Positions 45,720 to 57,082 are shown, counted from the stretch's first letter. The stretch: 64,000 nucleotides of DNA from Xylogone sp. PMI_703 (GCA_021399445.1 JAJTUQ010000009.1:265501-329500), one strand, 5' to 3'. Translations and numbers: made by a program. Notes: generated by a model not told the origin, from the sequence alone.

Positions 45720-46685
45720 ATGACAGATATCACACCAACCCAAATCATCGTGTACAAAACAGTTGGAACGCTGGAGATAGCGTTAGATCTCTATCTCCCA
45801 CACAATGCCGCTAATGTCCCAGTACTGGTATGGTTTCATGGAGGCGGTTGCTTGCAGGGCAGTCGCGATCTATTAGCACCTCATTTCCGTAAAGGTATTC
45901 AGAAACACGGTTATGCTTGCGTTGCGGCAGATTATCGACTTGCGCCTCAAGTTGGAATTGCTGATATCTTGGAGGATGTCCTTGTAAGTGGCTAAACTTT
46001 GCGGTCTGCTCTCCCTGTAGGATGTGCCCCTTTTCTAACTCATCCTTTCTCGTGAAAGGATTGCATCCGTTTTGTCCGGACTCGTCTTCCATCGATTGTC
46101 GGCGCGAATATTTTAGACACGCGTCGCCTCGCTGTCTCTGGAAACTCAGCGGGTGGTTACTTGACACTTCTCGCCGGCTTATACGCCAGTCCCAAACCGA
46201 ACGTCATAATGCCTCTTGAACCCATCACAGATCCGCTCGGTCAATTCTTCACAACCTCTCAGATCATACCCTCACACTATTACCTCGCCTCGAAGGAGGA
46301 ATTAGCTGAACACGTCGACCCCACAGCTCAGCCTGTATCCAGATCTGGGTGGATCCCCGATGACCCTCGAGCAAACCTTTACGTTCGCATGCTCAAAGAT
46401 GCGAATCTGGCGGAGCTGTTGCATCTGCGGAAGGATGAAGACGGCGCAAGCAAATTTAGGGTTGCTCGCCAAATTCAAGAGCATGGGTTGCCGCCAGCAT
46501 ACTTTCTTCACGGCGACAAAGATATTGACGTAGGTGTGGAACAAAGTGATGAAGTTGTCGGGGCTATGCTTGGGTGCGGGATTGAAGTGACGTATGAACG
46601 GGTACATGGAGCAGCTCATTATTTGGCCAGTGGACCAGAGTACAATAATGATGCGCTGTTCGCATTCATGAAAAGCCATCTATAG
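45720..46685 (+). CDS. Alpha/beta hydrolase (hydrolase_3/HSL-like esterase)
   Basis: Serine ester hydrolase, probably cytosolic. Two exons, 45720-45983 and 46059-46685, separated by a 75-nt intron (GTAAGT donor, TTCTAACTC branch point, GAAAG acceptor); 296 aa, in frame. The oxyanion motif is HGGG at residues 40-43 (VWFHGGGCLQGSR). The nucleophile is Ser118 in VSGNSAGGY, the acid probably the Asp of FLHGDKDIDV, and the base His lies in VHGAAHYLASG. ATG 45720 was chosen because the protein then starts as relatives do (ITPTQIIVYKTVG); the frame is open further upstream to 45486 only because it includes transposon sequence. The hAT insertion ends 155-165 bp before this start, so promoter or leader may be altered. 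Similar proteins occur both in general catabolism and in metabolite clusters. Confidence 0.88.
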
Positions 46686-47280
46686 AGTTGTAATATAGAG
46701 AGCAAGCAGCAAAAACAAGAGATCCGATGTTGTTTTCTGTATATTCTCTCACGTGCGACGATTATGGATCTCGATGTTCTGGAAGATTGACGAATCCCTA
46801 GTTATGAGCCATATTAGGTGCTCTGAAAGCTAAGAGGACTTAGAGGGGTAGGGGTAGGTCCAGATCCAAAAAATAGATCAAAAACTGCTACGAGATTACG
46901 GTTGACGTGTGGGATGCTAGGGATCGAGGCTATTTTGGTTGAAAGATCAAAAAAGTGACAGCCTCTATAAGCGAGTTTCGGTCTATGGATCAAAAAACCA
47001 CAGATGAAGTTACCTCATCTACGAATATACTATGTTAAACAAGTTATTATACCCTTACTCAGGACTGAATATATATTTACTATAAAGTTATTATTAGTAA
47101 AGTTTTATATAATAGATTATTTTAAGAAAACAGAATAATTCTTTTAAAACTCATTTTTACCTAATTATTATACTTCGGGATATATATAATATGATGTTAA
47201 AAAATATATATAACTTTTGACAACAACAACAAAGTTAGATCTTCTCATAAATATATAACAGTTATAAAAAGACATATAAT
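46686..47280. other. AT-rich spacer
   Basis: Becomes strongly AT-rich from about 47030, ending abruptly at the GC-rich frame starting at 47281. No gene. Confidence 0.5.
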
Positions 47281-48820
47281 ATGCCCACATGCTCCCTCGC
47301 CAACCCTGATCCCAACTCGGTGGGATGTTCCACGCCGGCTTGTCCTGCCGGCACTGTCGAGGCCTTCCAAACGCATAGCACCGGCGGCCCCCAGGGCTGC
47401 CCAACCAGCCTGAAGAACTTCTGCTGCAAGGCCAACAATAGCGTTCAGCCCGGGACATCGGCTGCTTCCGGAGCGCCTACTCGTTCTCGCCGGTGAACGC
47501 CGCCTGCCCCACGGGCTTCTCGTCATTCTGCTGCGACCTGATCTCACAGGGTACTGCTGCCCTTCAAGAGGCCGTGCAGAATTTCGACAGCACCGTCCGC
47601 GTATTCATGCTGGAGGATCCCTGCTCAGGGGGCTCCTCCAAGAAGAGGCAAGCCGGGGGAAGCTCATCAATTTCGCTCCTGGACATGGCAGCGATGTTGG
47701 CGCCCCTGCTGTATGCCTGGGACTTCGATCTCAGCGGGGAGGGGCAGTACCTCAAGCCGTACCAGGCCGCATGGGATCAGGAACTGAAATCGACGGGCAG
47801 TTCCCTGCCGGACTTTGAAACGCTGGCCGGACACCTCAAGTCGACGACCAACCCGACCAATGATGTCTTTCAGGCGCTCTGCCCCAATCTCCAGAAGGTC
47901 ACGTGGGACACGCCGGTGTGTTCGATCCAGACCTGCAGCGGAGCGGCGTGCTCGCTGGCTGCTCGTGCGATGACCATCCCCGTCCCAGCCGACATCATCC
48001 CCCAAAATTTCGATACATCGGGTGTCGTCGGTGCCACCAGCTTCACGGAGATGAATACCTTCGCGGCAGGCGCGACGTCGTGGTGGGTGCAGATGAAGAA
48101 CCGCGACTGGTGGCAGGGTTCCAATCACGGCGTGGACTCCTTGACCAACGAAGAGCTCGCGTCGTCTGCCATCGTTGATTTCACCCAGAATCCAGGCCAG
48201 ACTGTGATCACTGGTGCAGGTCCGGTCTGGGGCTGCACGGCCGTGGCGGTCGTGTCGCAGCGCGGTGCCTACACCACTCACTTTTGGGAGAGCTTCTTCT
48301 CGGACCAATCTATGGTTGATGGCACACATTCAACCAAAAGGTGCTCGGTTTCTTGGACATTGGAGATCCCTTCGAGAGATATCCTGACTTGTCCCTTCTA
48401 GCCGACCCAGGTGGGATGTTCGACACTCCGAATCTCGATGTTTTTGTTATGACACCTCAACCCTTTACCGTAACGGGTGGTACAAACACGTCACCACCAC
48501 AGTTGGTGGCACGGGGCGGCTATAAGTATCCAGCAGGAGTTGGCCAAATTACAACAAAACTTAGCACGCTTCTGCATGTGCCTCCCGCGAGTATTCGAAC
48601 TTTCAGTCACACACCCGATAATGGAATTTGGCAGTGGACACAGGTAGTTGAAAATGGTGTCCTTCATTGGAACTACCAATTGAACAGGTCCCCTCGGATG
48701 TTTCCCTCTCCTTGGACGGGTATGTTGACTATTCAACGGCGGGCGACAAATGTACCCGGTCAGTCGCCGGGCTATCGGCTTTACATTCAGAACGAGCAGG
48801 TAGTACAGCGCTTATTTTAG
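47281..48820 (+). pseudogene. C-terminal part of a secreted chitinase-like (GH18 subgroup C type) protein, truncated
   Basis: Three frames together give a Cys-rich region followed by a globular tail. The first has paired CCK/CCD knots (SLKNFCCKAN, and after a frame change FSSFCCDLIS). The tail includes VWGCTAVAVVSQRGAYTTHFWE, close to the WMAHFWE block near the C-terminus of large fungal killer-toxin-like chitinases. The frames join if GGG at 47452-47454 had one more G and TT at 48329-48330 one more T. No LysM, chitin-binding or GH18 catalytic part lies upstream, where sequence turns suddenly AT-rich, so at best a 3' fragment remains. It carries no signal peptide at its present ATG. The block up to about 48.3 kb is far GC-richer than its neighbours. 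The chitinase link rests on the tail motif only; another Cys-rich secreted protein is possible. Confidence 0.5.
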
Positions 48821-49845
48821 AGGACATCACCTGCAATCACCATGGAATTCGTGGCGTATTGTCTCATCATATTCCTTCGTCAGGGAAGGGTTGTTGCAGC
48901 AGCTTAAGAAGGGTGTCAAGAGCCGCCGTGTGCGTAGTTAGGGATATATACTGTATGTGTATGTATATATATATATGCGCATACCTTGGTTCACTAAGCA
49001 GCATCATCAGAAGCGCGTTGATTGCTAGCCTTCTCTCTTCCATCTCGATCCTTCTAGTGTTAAGAAACAAGTAACGTACTAGAGACGGGAGATTTTGTTA
49101 GTGACTGTAATGTGATCTAGTGCTGTTCAAGAATCAATGCCAACTTCCACATCGATGATTCGTCATGAATAGATTTTGGTACTGTACCCAGATGTAAATT
49201 TTTGGTTTAAGTCCGACGGTTGTGTATTTTTGATCCAGGAAAAAAGTTACAGAATGTAAATAAGCATTGCGATTCTTGTATTTCACACTGGCTTTCCATT
49301 ATATCCTGTAATTGAGTTATTACCGTCCAAGTTAAAGTTAAAGCTAACCCGAGGATTTTAATGAGGGCGCACGGGGCGGTTAGTCAACAGGACCCCTGTA
49401 CCCCGGATTTGAGAGCCGAGCGTCTAATGCAGGAACATCAATGATTAGTAAGCGGGTAATTATGCTTAAATTCACTTGTACACTTGACACAGGCCACTGC
49501 ACGACCACTACAGCTGACATCGGCACCACGACGCATTCGATTTGGCACAAGTTAACTTGATTTTTCAGTATAACTCTGAGTAATTGAAGACAGGTTTCAG
49601 GCATTACAATGCATAAATACAAATAACGTTTATAAAGTGACGAATCTTATAGTATGGGCTGCTCTGTCAGAGCAAAAGGAAATCTCCAGTTGCCTGGCTG
49701 CTTATACTGCTATATATCTGGGTTCTGACATGTTCCGTATCACCAACGCCCTACCAGTATTTATGGCGGGGCGTAAATCCAGAAATATCTCCAATATATC
49801 AGAATTCATGTAGGATTTTCATTCGCGCGAGACCTCCTTCGGAAA
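48821..49845. other. Intergenic
   Basis: No gene supported. A short TATATATATATATATG-like dinucleotide run occurs near 48965. Confidence 0.5.
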
Positions 49846-51421
49846 CTATTCAAGATGCTTCAATACCGTCTGTTCTAAACCCTTTGCAATCCGGCTATTC
49901 CGTGCCAGTGATGTTCTCCATGCTTTGCATCCGGAGGCAAAGTGCTCATCGATCTGTTCTAATGTAAGTCTGCCTGTTTCAGGTACTAGAATTACAACAA
50001 AACAAAACATCACAATATTTGTTCCGAGATAGAAATATCCGACGTTAGACCCTATATTACCGTAATCTGGATTTAACATATAAGGAGTCCAAAAGATGCA
50101 TCCAAACACAAAAATGTATGCGTTTAAAGCTGAAAAGGTTTGACCGTAGGTCCTTTGACGCACTGAATGTATCTTGGCAGAAGTTGTCCAGATACAAGAC
50201 GGATTTGTCGATCCAAATATAAAGCCTCAAACACATAAGAAGGCGACAACAGCTTTCTAAGCGACCTGATTTGACGGTCCAAATCCAGACCCAACTGCCG
50301 CGACGATTAACATGCATAACGCCATGAGAAAGTACCCTACGGCCATGGTCATGCGTCTCCCCGCGTATTCGGAAAGGAATGGGCCAAATAGTGTGCCACC
50401 TACAGTGCACAAGCTGAAATAGAAGTTGATAAGAAAATGGTTACTAATACCAAGATCGGATAGGAAGAGTGCAGCGTAGGGCGCAACAAACTAGACTCCT
50501 GACAATGCGGACCCAACAAGAACGAACGCAGAGGTGAAAGTTCTTATGACATAGCCCCGTTGAAATATCTCAATCCAAGATGTAGTGGCAGTCATCGAGT
50601 CGTCGAGATCAGTTCTCTTTGTATGTCGAGTACTTGAGCTGCGACTTCATCCGAAAATGGGTCCAAATTGTAAAACCTGCCGATCGCTCTCTGCGCACTT
50701 TCCTTCCTTCCTTTAATCAGAAGCCAGCGTGATGACTCGGGAAATAACGTAATACCAAGTCCATATATGCATGCAAGCGGAATTTGGATGATGATTGGAG
50801 TCTTCCACGCCCAGTCAGAGGTAAGTGTCGCCGACCCTATACACGTTGTGGCGACACACATTAAACCCGTGCTGAGATCAATCCCGTACAGCCCCAACAG
50901 CATACCACGCTTTTGAGGAGGAGCACATTCAATACTGTAAATCGGAGCCATAGCAGCGTTGATTCCCAGGCCGACACCACCAATGCATGTACAAGCAAAG
51001 AACGCGACATATTTTCCTGAAATCCCCAGCATTCCTACTGCACCAGTGATGATGAAAACACACCCTGCTTGAATGGTGCCTCGTCGACCTAAATGATTTG
51101 AGATTATGCTCGAAATAACCGATCTCAGAGCCATAAATAGGATATACAGTGAGCCAAGGGACTGCTGATTTGCACTGAGTTGACAAACACGCTGCCCATT
51201 TGTTGTCATGCACTGGTTGCCGAATGCCGTGTTGTATGGCTGCATGGCGAGAACTGTTGCTGAATAGCCAATGTCAAAGTTGGACATCCAGCCTGCCAAA
51301 GCAATCCACACTGAAAGAACACCATATATACTGTAACTTTTGATATTGCATGAGGAATGTTGGGTGTAATCTCGGCATGCTCAACGTTCGTGGCACCATG
51401 TTCACTTTCTTGTTTCGACAT
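49846..51421 (-). pseudogene. MFS sugar transporter, dead
   Basis: Membrane sugar porter of about 525 codons without introns. N-terminus from ATG 51421 (MSKQESEHGATNVEHAE). The frame changes at four A (minus strand; TTTT at 51338-51341 on plus) and resumes as SVWIALAGWMSNFDIGY. NHLGRRGT, GGVGLGINAAMAPIYS, FPESSRWLLIKGR follow to about 50600, where another base is off. The second half shows TSWIEIFQRGY, GRRMTMAVGYF and VPETGRLTLEQIDEHF, but contains three in-frame stops: TAG at 50493-50491, TAG at 50259-50257 and TGA at 50229-50227. The stops fit CAG or TGG codons altered by C-to-T or G-to-A changes. The gene is certainly non-functional. It lies next to remains of catabolic enzymes, so it may have imported their substrate. 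Confidence 0.88.
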
Positions 51422-52150
51422 CGTCACAGTAAATATGTGTTAACGAACTAAATCTATGAAAATTCCCTGCCTGCACAATAAAACATCATATACGGTCCCC
51501 GGTACGCACTATAAATATCATACATTGGTGACATGAGTAAGAACTAAGAAACGCTGCCCCGCAGGGACTGTGGTGACCGGCGTTGCTGTGGTATGGGGAT
51601 TCTGTGGGGAAGTTATCATATACCGCATATGCTCACTCAAAAGGCTCCCGAACTAAGCCCCCTATATTACGCTCTATGGCATATTTACCGAGTGGTTAAT
51701 CTCCTAGTGCTGACGATACGCACTGTATAGCGTTCCGTTTGCTGTCTAGTTCGAGAGCCATTTGAGTGAGTATATGCGGTAGAGCAGTCTAACACCATAT
51801 ATCCAAATATAGGAGACTCTTTCTGGTCTAATACTCAATACTTTGACCAACGGATGTACTCGTGAAGTTACAGGATGCCTTTCTAACTGTCCCGCAGCGG
51901 GGCAGGTACTGAAATTATACGTGAGTGTGCGGCGCAGTTGGCCCGCAAGAGATTCGTCCCGCCGCCTTTTATCCGTATCTTCAGGATAAGAGGGGGATTT
52001 CTAACTACTTCTGATTGAAGTTGGGCAGTGCAGACAGTTACAAGCTCAACCTTACTGTACCTCTGTCAGAAAATCAAACGAACCTCACTACGACTTACGG
52101 GTTTGAGGCAAATATCACCTTAGCACAGCTGGAAATATTGAGCCGAAATT
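51422..52150. other. Intergenic with nested inverted repeats
   Basis: Upstream region shared by the dead transporter (leftward) and the FAD monooxygenase relic (rightward). No coding frame. Holds two nested inverted repeats, the inner one listed separately. Confidence 0.5.
51621..51781. repeat. Inverted repeat, 35-nt arms
   Basis: Arm 51621-51655 (TACCGCATATGCTCACTC...) and arm 51747-51781 are inverted copies with 32 of 35 matches. They lie within a wider pair, CTGCCCCGCAGGGACTG at 51554-51570 against CTGTCCCGCAGCGGGGCAG at 51887-51905, which is GC-rich and self-complementary. No target duplication is evident. Either a decayed miniature transposon or a divergent promoter with paired factor sites. 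Confidence 0.6.
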
Positions 52151-53808
52151 ATGATTTCTAAAGAGTTGCTCACTGAGACAGTTATTGAAGGAGTCCACCA
52201 GTTCTCAGAAAATAATATTAGAGTTATTATCATTAGTGCGGGAGTTGGTGGTTTGCAGTCTGCCTTAGAATGTTGGCGAAAGGGTTGCGATGTTGTCGTC
52301 CTAGAGAAGGCGGAAAAATTTATCACCTTTAGGTAAGTAGCTATGAATTGCAAATACGAAATAACATGCTAAACTTCCACAATGTTTCAGGTGATTATTT
52401 TACTATTACGCCGTCAGCCTTGACTGTTCTGAAAGAGTACCCTAGCATGCATGCTGACTATCACAAATGTGTTTATGATTGCTCTATCCATGTATACACC
52501 CCTTCCGGACTGCCTATACATTCAACAATGCCTCAATGGAAAAGGCCTGGTGTTATTCATGCCGCGCCCGATGTTGATATATCATTCCTCAAGCGGCGAC
52601 CCGTTTACGCGCAAATGCAGCTAGATCAACGGAATCGACTCAATATTCCAATCCACTGGGGTGAAAAAGTTGTATCTGTTCTCGAAAAACACGATTCTGT
52701 AATAGTAACAACAGCATCAGGCAAGGAATATATAGGAGACATATGCATAGGAGCTAATGGAATCGGTTCATATATTCCCGGTTTTAATGCTGGTCCAGAT
52801 GTTGCTATTCAGGACAGTGGTTATGCGGTCGCCCGAGTGGCATTTCCTCGCACAGCAATCAAGAATGGCACTCCAGCGTCAACACTCTTCAAAATATCGA
52901 CAAACAACCGGAGTTTAGAACTTATGTTGGGAGTGATATCCACCTAATTCTGTTTTTGACCCCAGATTGGGTTGCATTTGCTCTTACTCATCCGGTGAGC
53001 AATTCTAAGCCCACAGTTCCAATCCATATGTAGGATATCACTTACGTATATATGCAATAGGACAATGATGATGCCCAAGAGTCGTGGTCCAATCTCAAAG
53101 ACTCAGCAGTATTGATCTCATACCTAGAAAAAGCAAGTGATGAATGGGACCCAGCCGTTCTAGATTTTGTCCGATCTTCACCAACTGGTGTGGTTGACTG
53201 GAGATTACGCTGGCGTGATGGCGTACGACAATGGACTTCAGAAGGCGGTCGCCTGGTCCGCCTTGGAGATTCTGCGCATGTATTCTTTCCAACAGCTGGA
53301 AACGGAGCTGTACAGGCACTCGAAGATGCCATATCACTTGCTGAGTGTTTGCGAATTGCGGGCAAAAGCCTCGCGCCCCAAGCAACCAAGGTGCACAATT
53401 GCTTAAGGTAAGAGTATTTAATTTCCACAGACTCTCCAGCCTTTGGTCTTTGATCTGTACTAATTTCTTCACAAAATCAGATTCGAACGTGTGAGTATCT
53501 TACAGCAGACTGGATTTCTAAACCGGGAGGAATTGCATAATGCCAATATTACGGCCATTGAAGCTGATCGCAAGAATGCCAATATTGGCTTTTTTAAAAT
53601 CGGCCGCTGGGTCTGGAACTACAACCCGGAGACTTATGCCAGAGAGAATTTTGATGCCTGCCTTGCGCACCAGGATGGGGCACAATTTCAGAACACTAAT
53701 ATACCCCCAGGCCACAAATATCAGGAATGGAATCTGGAGTCTGAACAAAAGCGCATGCGAGCTGGGATCAGGTCGAACCTGAAGTGGAATGGTGATTGGA
53801 GTGCGTGA
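52151..53808 (+). pseudogene. FAD-dependent aromatic monooxygenase (salicylate hydroxylase-like), frameshifted
   Basis: Flavoprotein that in relatives hydroxylates aromatic rings with NAD(P)H. Four exons can be traced: 52151-52332, 52391-52994, 53061-53407 and 53481-53808, with introns of 58, 66 and 73 nt. FAD-binding start RVIIISAGVGGLQSALE; then GDYFTITPSALTVLKEYP, the DG-motif position GANGIGS (Asp replaced by Asn) and the GD motif RLGDSAHVFFPTAGNGA. Exon 1 to exon 2 is in frame only if the five A at 52314-52318 were four. Within exon 2 the frame is lost near TT at 52888-52889 and resumes as PEFRTYVGSDIH. The C-terminal exon is normal (NPETYARENFDACL). Two frame defects and the Asp loss argue for a pseudogene, though the single-base runs leave room for assembly error. 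Confidence 0.8.
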
Positions 53809-54415
53809 TCTTTATCTCTGGTCTGGCTCTGGCTGCATGCAATTAAATCTTCCTTCACACGAGGGATACTGAATATTACCTTCTTTTCTAGTATTGCTTA
53901 TATGAAAACATGGATTCTCACACTCCCTCCTGACTGCTCTCCAGAAAAGCGATAGATTATGTCTACATGAGCTTCGAGTTTGGATATAGTGCTTGGTCTC
54001 TTTCTTTTTTAACCAAAAGCAACGTAATGCTCCAGCCCAACGACACACTGAATTTACCATAAAATTGATCAATACTATCTCTAGTAGACTTGACATTTAC
54101 AAAGCCCATTGAACATCCATCAGACTTGTAATAAAGCGCTTCAACGTGTTTGAGGTTCTACGAAAATAAAAATGACCTCTTAATTCTTCTCGAAGAGAGG
54201 GAATGATTAATACTAAAGCTTTCTACTTAAATGAGAAATAACAAAGTTTAAGTGTAAAGATAGAGAAGGAGAGGCTCTCAATTGAATTTCAAGTTTCCAA
54301 GACTACGAGTCTCCTGAACCATAGGTGTATAGATTCTCAATGTTAATTAAAACTTGAGCTTTCGATGTTATTCCTAACGAGCAACACGTCTCAGACGTTT
54401 GGAAAGGAATACTAC
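53809..54415. other. Intergenic
   Basis: AT-rich, no feature supported. Lies between the converging ends of the monooxygenase and amidohydrolase relics. Confidence 0.5.
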
Positions 54416-55246
54416 TTATGCGGATGTGTTATGAATACATGCCCTATATTTTTTAAGCTTGGATAGACTTTCTGCATTGGATTGACAGATTCTCCGCAAG
54501 TCTGCCGGAGATACGATATCACCAAACGCTCGTAGATAGTCTTGAGCTCCACACGCATCAATGAAGGGATAATCAGTGCGAACAGTATCTTATCTAATCC
54601 CCAAGTAGAAATAGCAAGCTTCGTCGGTGCCAGCGAATACATGCCATCTTAACATTTCCTCCATGCTCCTTTTAAAGCTAAAAATTCTCTCGTCAAGTAT
54701 GGTATCAAAACGCTGCATCATCATTGGCAGCATCTCGCCTAAATGCCCCGTCACAACTTTGAGATCGGGATGAGTCTCCAATGCTCCAGAGAGGGCAAGC
54801 CGAAGGATGTGAACAGCAGCCTCGTTGTGCCACCCCCAGCCTGTTAGGCCAAAGGCCGCTGACAGACCAGGATTGTCAGGGAAAGAGTAGTATGTATCCC
54901 AGGGTGATGAATAATGGTACGTCAAGCTCCTCGAAAGCAGACAAGACCGGGCCATATTCTGGAGAGTCCAAATATTTTCCAACGCCGCCAACGGAGCCAG
55001 ATAACATGGCACCCACAAATCCTAATTCTTTCACACATCGATGCAATTCCTTTACAGCTTCTAGCGGTGAATGAAGAGGAAGTTCCGCCAGGACCCTAAA
55101 TCGCACAGGGTTTGAGTCCACAACTTCTTTCATCTGGTTATTTGTTCTTCCACACCTATCATTCTCATATCATGAAGTTTAGGGCGGAAAGTGGCCCTGC
55201 CTGAACCCCTAGGTGGAGCGGTGTCCTTATGTTGCATTTGTGACAT
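54416..55246 (-). pseudogene. Amidohydrolase/decarboxylase (ACMSD, resorcylate decarboxylase type), broken
   Basis: Pieces of one TIM-barrel protein are spread over three frames. KLHDMRMIGVEE near 55170 is followed by a stop and frame change, then MKEVVDSNPVRFRVLAELPL, HRCVKELGFVGAMLSGSVGGVG and FEELDVPLFI to about 54910. The frame changes again to DTYYSFPDNPGLSAAFGLTGWG, HPDLKVVTGHLGEMLPMMMQRFD and SFKRSMEEMLR to about 54640, and later to APTKLAISTWGLDKILFA. The tail (SPADLRRICQSNAESLSKL) ends at 54416. Relatives decarboxylate hydroxybenzoates or related ring acids and bind a metal through an N-terminal HxH motif, which is missing here. The conserved GHLGE is present. With at least three frame breaks the gene is dead. 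Placement next to an aromatic monooxygenase relic suggests a former shared pathway. Confidence 0.75.
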
Positions 55247-55520
55247 AGTGTGACCGGATTTCTCGTCTCCTCGACACAGGGCTACGTTTACCAGCAATTG
55301 TAGGATCCCCCGCTTCATCACTGCTATTAATTTTTCATCCTTGTCTGAAATAGAAGTATAGAAGTATACTCCTCTGGCAAGTATCTCCAGATATAAAGCG
55401 TGGCAGTATTCTCGGTAATATAGGACTTAGTAGCAATATCTTTGCCGGTATCACCCAGGGTATGGTATATATATTTGCGGTTCTGTCAGTCAAGTGGGCA
55501 ATGATATTGATCTTCGTTGA

Positions 55521-56231
55521 ATGAATTTGTTACAAATGGATTATACAACTACACTCTCCGAATGCGAAATCAGATTGCTCCTCATCCGGGAGCGATACTA
55601 CCGCGATTCTGGTCAGTGGGATAAGCTACGAGACGTATATCACCCCGATAATTCCAAGACTCGGATAGATATCTCATGGTATGATAAGTCAACCAAAGCC
55701 TCTACCCATTCCAAGCTGAGATCCTATAGGAGTCAAACTAATTAGATTCTAAAGGTATGTCGGCCATGTCGATAACTTTATCCAGGGTTCAATGAAACAA
55801 GCTTCGAAGGGCCTCATTGTCATTCGTTCAATTAATCCTTCCGAGATCATTATAAGAGGACAAAAGCCCTTGCCACATCCATCGTTAGCATTAATGCCAG
55901 ATTTTAACATGAAGGTATTGAATACGACCTTACTTCGTGAGTTTGGCTGGTATCAAGGCTTGAAGAAGTCACTGTTCCAGATGGGGGTGCTAGCTGGAAG
56001 CTTCTAACGCTTGGTTGCATTTACATTCGAGATGGAATACAGCCTGTAACCCCACAAATCGCACAACACTCGTTGAATATTGCGAAGACCGGGTGGAGCA
56101 GTTATAGATATTTGTCTTGGCATATATCATTGTTAGGAATTGAGGTCAGGGATAATTTACCCGGCATCGATAATGAGGAAAGTGTCAATGAAGTAGTTAA
56201 CAGGAACAATAAGTGGATTGACGTTAAATAA
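55521..56231 (+). pseudogene. SnoaL-like (NTF2-fold) protein, broken
   Basis: The start MNLLQMDYTTTLSECEIRLL leads to RERYYRDSGQWDKLRDVYHPD, a common opening of fungal SnoaL-like proteins, which have an NTF2-type barrel and serve as small isomerases, cyclases or dehydratases. After a frame change come VGHVDNFIQGSMKQASKG and SINPSEIIIRG, then in another frame VPDGGASWKLLTLGCIYIRDG to a final stop at 56229-56231. In this last frame a TAA and a TGA occur near 55907 and 55940; TGA may stem from TGG and TAA from CAA. Small proteins of this kind often accompany amidohydrolase decarboxylases in fungal aromatic clusters. Dead in its present form. Confidence 0.7.
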
Positions 56232-57082
56232 TGCCACTATTACTCTGCCAGAGGCGCTATCGTTAATAAAAGAGCAGTACAGTATGTGGACTTAAGTCTG
56301 TCGTACACCAAAAAGTACTCTCTTAGTTCAACATAAATTCATCATTTAACAAACCACTTAGTATATAATATAATATATATAAAATAGTAGTATTTTGAAT
56401 AATTTTTAAAATGAATAAATAATCTTCTAATAATTTGATATATTGATTACATAATATTCGTTTAAAAATAATTCAAATATTTGTAGATTTTAATAACTTA
56501 TATCTATTGAAAATCTATATTAAACTTTATTAAATTTAAAATATATTAAACTAGAAGATCGAAATAATATAAAAATATAATTTAATTATATATTGTGGCT
56601 ACGCCCCACCACCGATAATACGTCACGTATTACACGTACGTATTGATATGGTGGTTGGTAGCTGAATGGTGTCTTGAAGTGGTGGTGGAGGAGAGAGTGT
56701 ATATGCTCCCTCCCACCTTCGCTACGACTACCTATTTGGGACTAGTGTATATATTGCCGGAAGAGTGGCCTTTGCGTGCAGTCACATGACTGCCAACATA
56801 TATATATAATATAAATATTCTGTTGTATTACTAGTTAAAGTGAATGAATTTTGTTGAAATTTAAGCGAAATTTTTATTTTTTAACGAAAGTTATTCACTT
56901 TAACTAATAATACAACAGAATATTTATATTATATGTGTCATAAACCGCACGCGGACGATGTCAGGCCTGAGGCTCGGTAGCAAAGGCTACACAGAGAACC
57001 TGACATCATCCCAAGTCACGTGATGGACCCGGGGGACTGGGGGGTCCAAGGGGTCCATGGACCTGGGGGACCTGGAGGGTCC
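56232..57082. other. AT-rich then G-rich spacer
   Basis: From 56340 to 56590 the sequence is almost purely A and T, as in strongly RIP-mutated DNA. After a short normal part comes a hairpin element (listed separately). Between about 57020 and 57082 GG-GGAC-CC type repeats occur (GGGGTCC, GGACCTGGGGG) directly before the Gypsy LTR. No gene. Confidence 0.5.
56804..56934. repeat. 131-bp hairpin (MITE-like)
   Basis: Arm 56804-56850 (ATATAATATAAATATTC...) and arm 56889-56934 are inverted copies over about 45 nt with one or two mismatches, sharing TTCTGTTGTATTA and AGTTAAAGTGAAT blocks. The loop of about 38 nt is T-rich and partly self-complementary. No coding capacity. Flanks are TA-rich, so a TA target duplication can be neither shown nor excluded. 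Confidence 0.65.

Noticed and set aside
47667..48329. 220-codon minus-strand frame
   Set aside because: It is a shadow of the GC-rich chitinase-like frame on the plus strand; high GC keeps the antisense open, and it has no motif.
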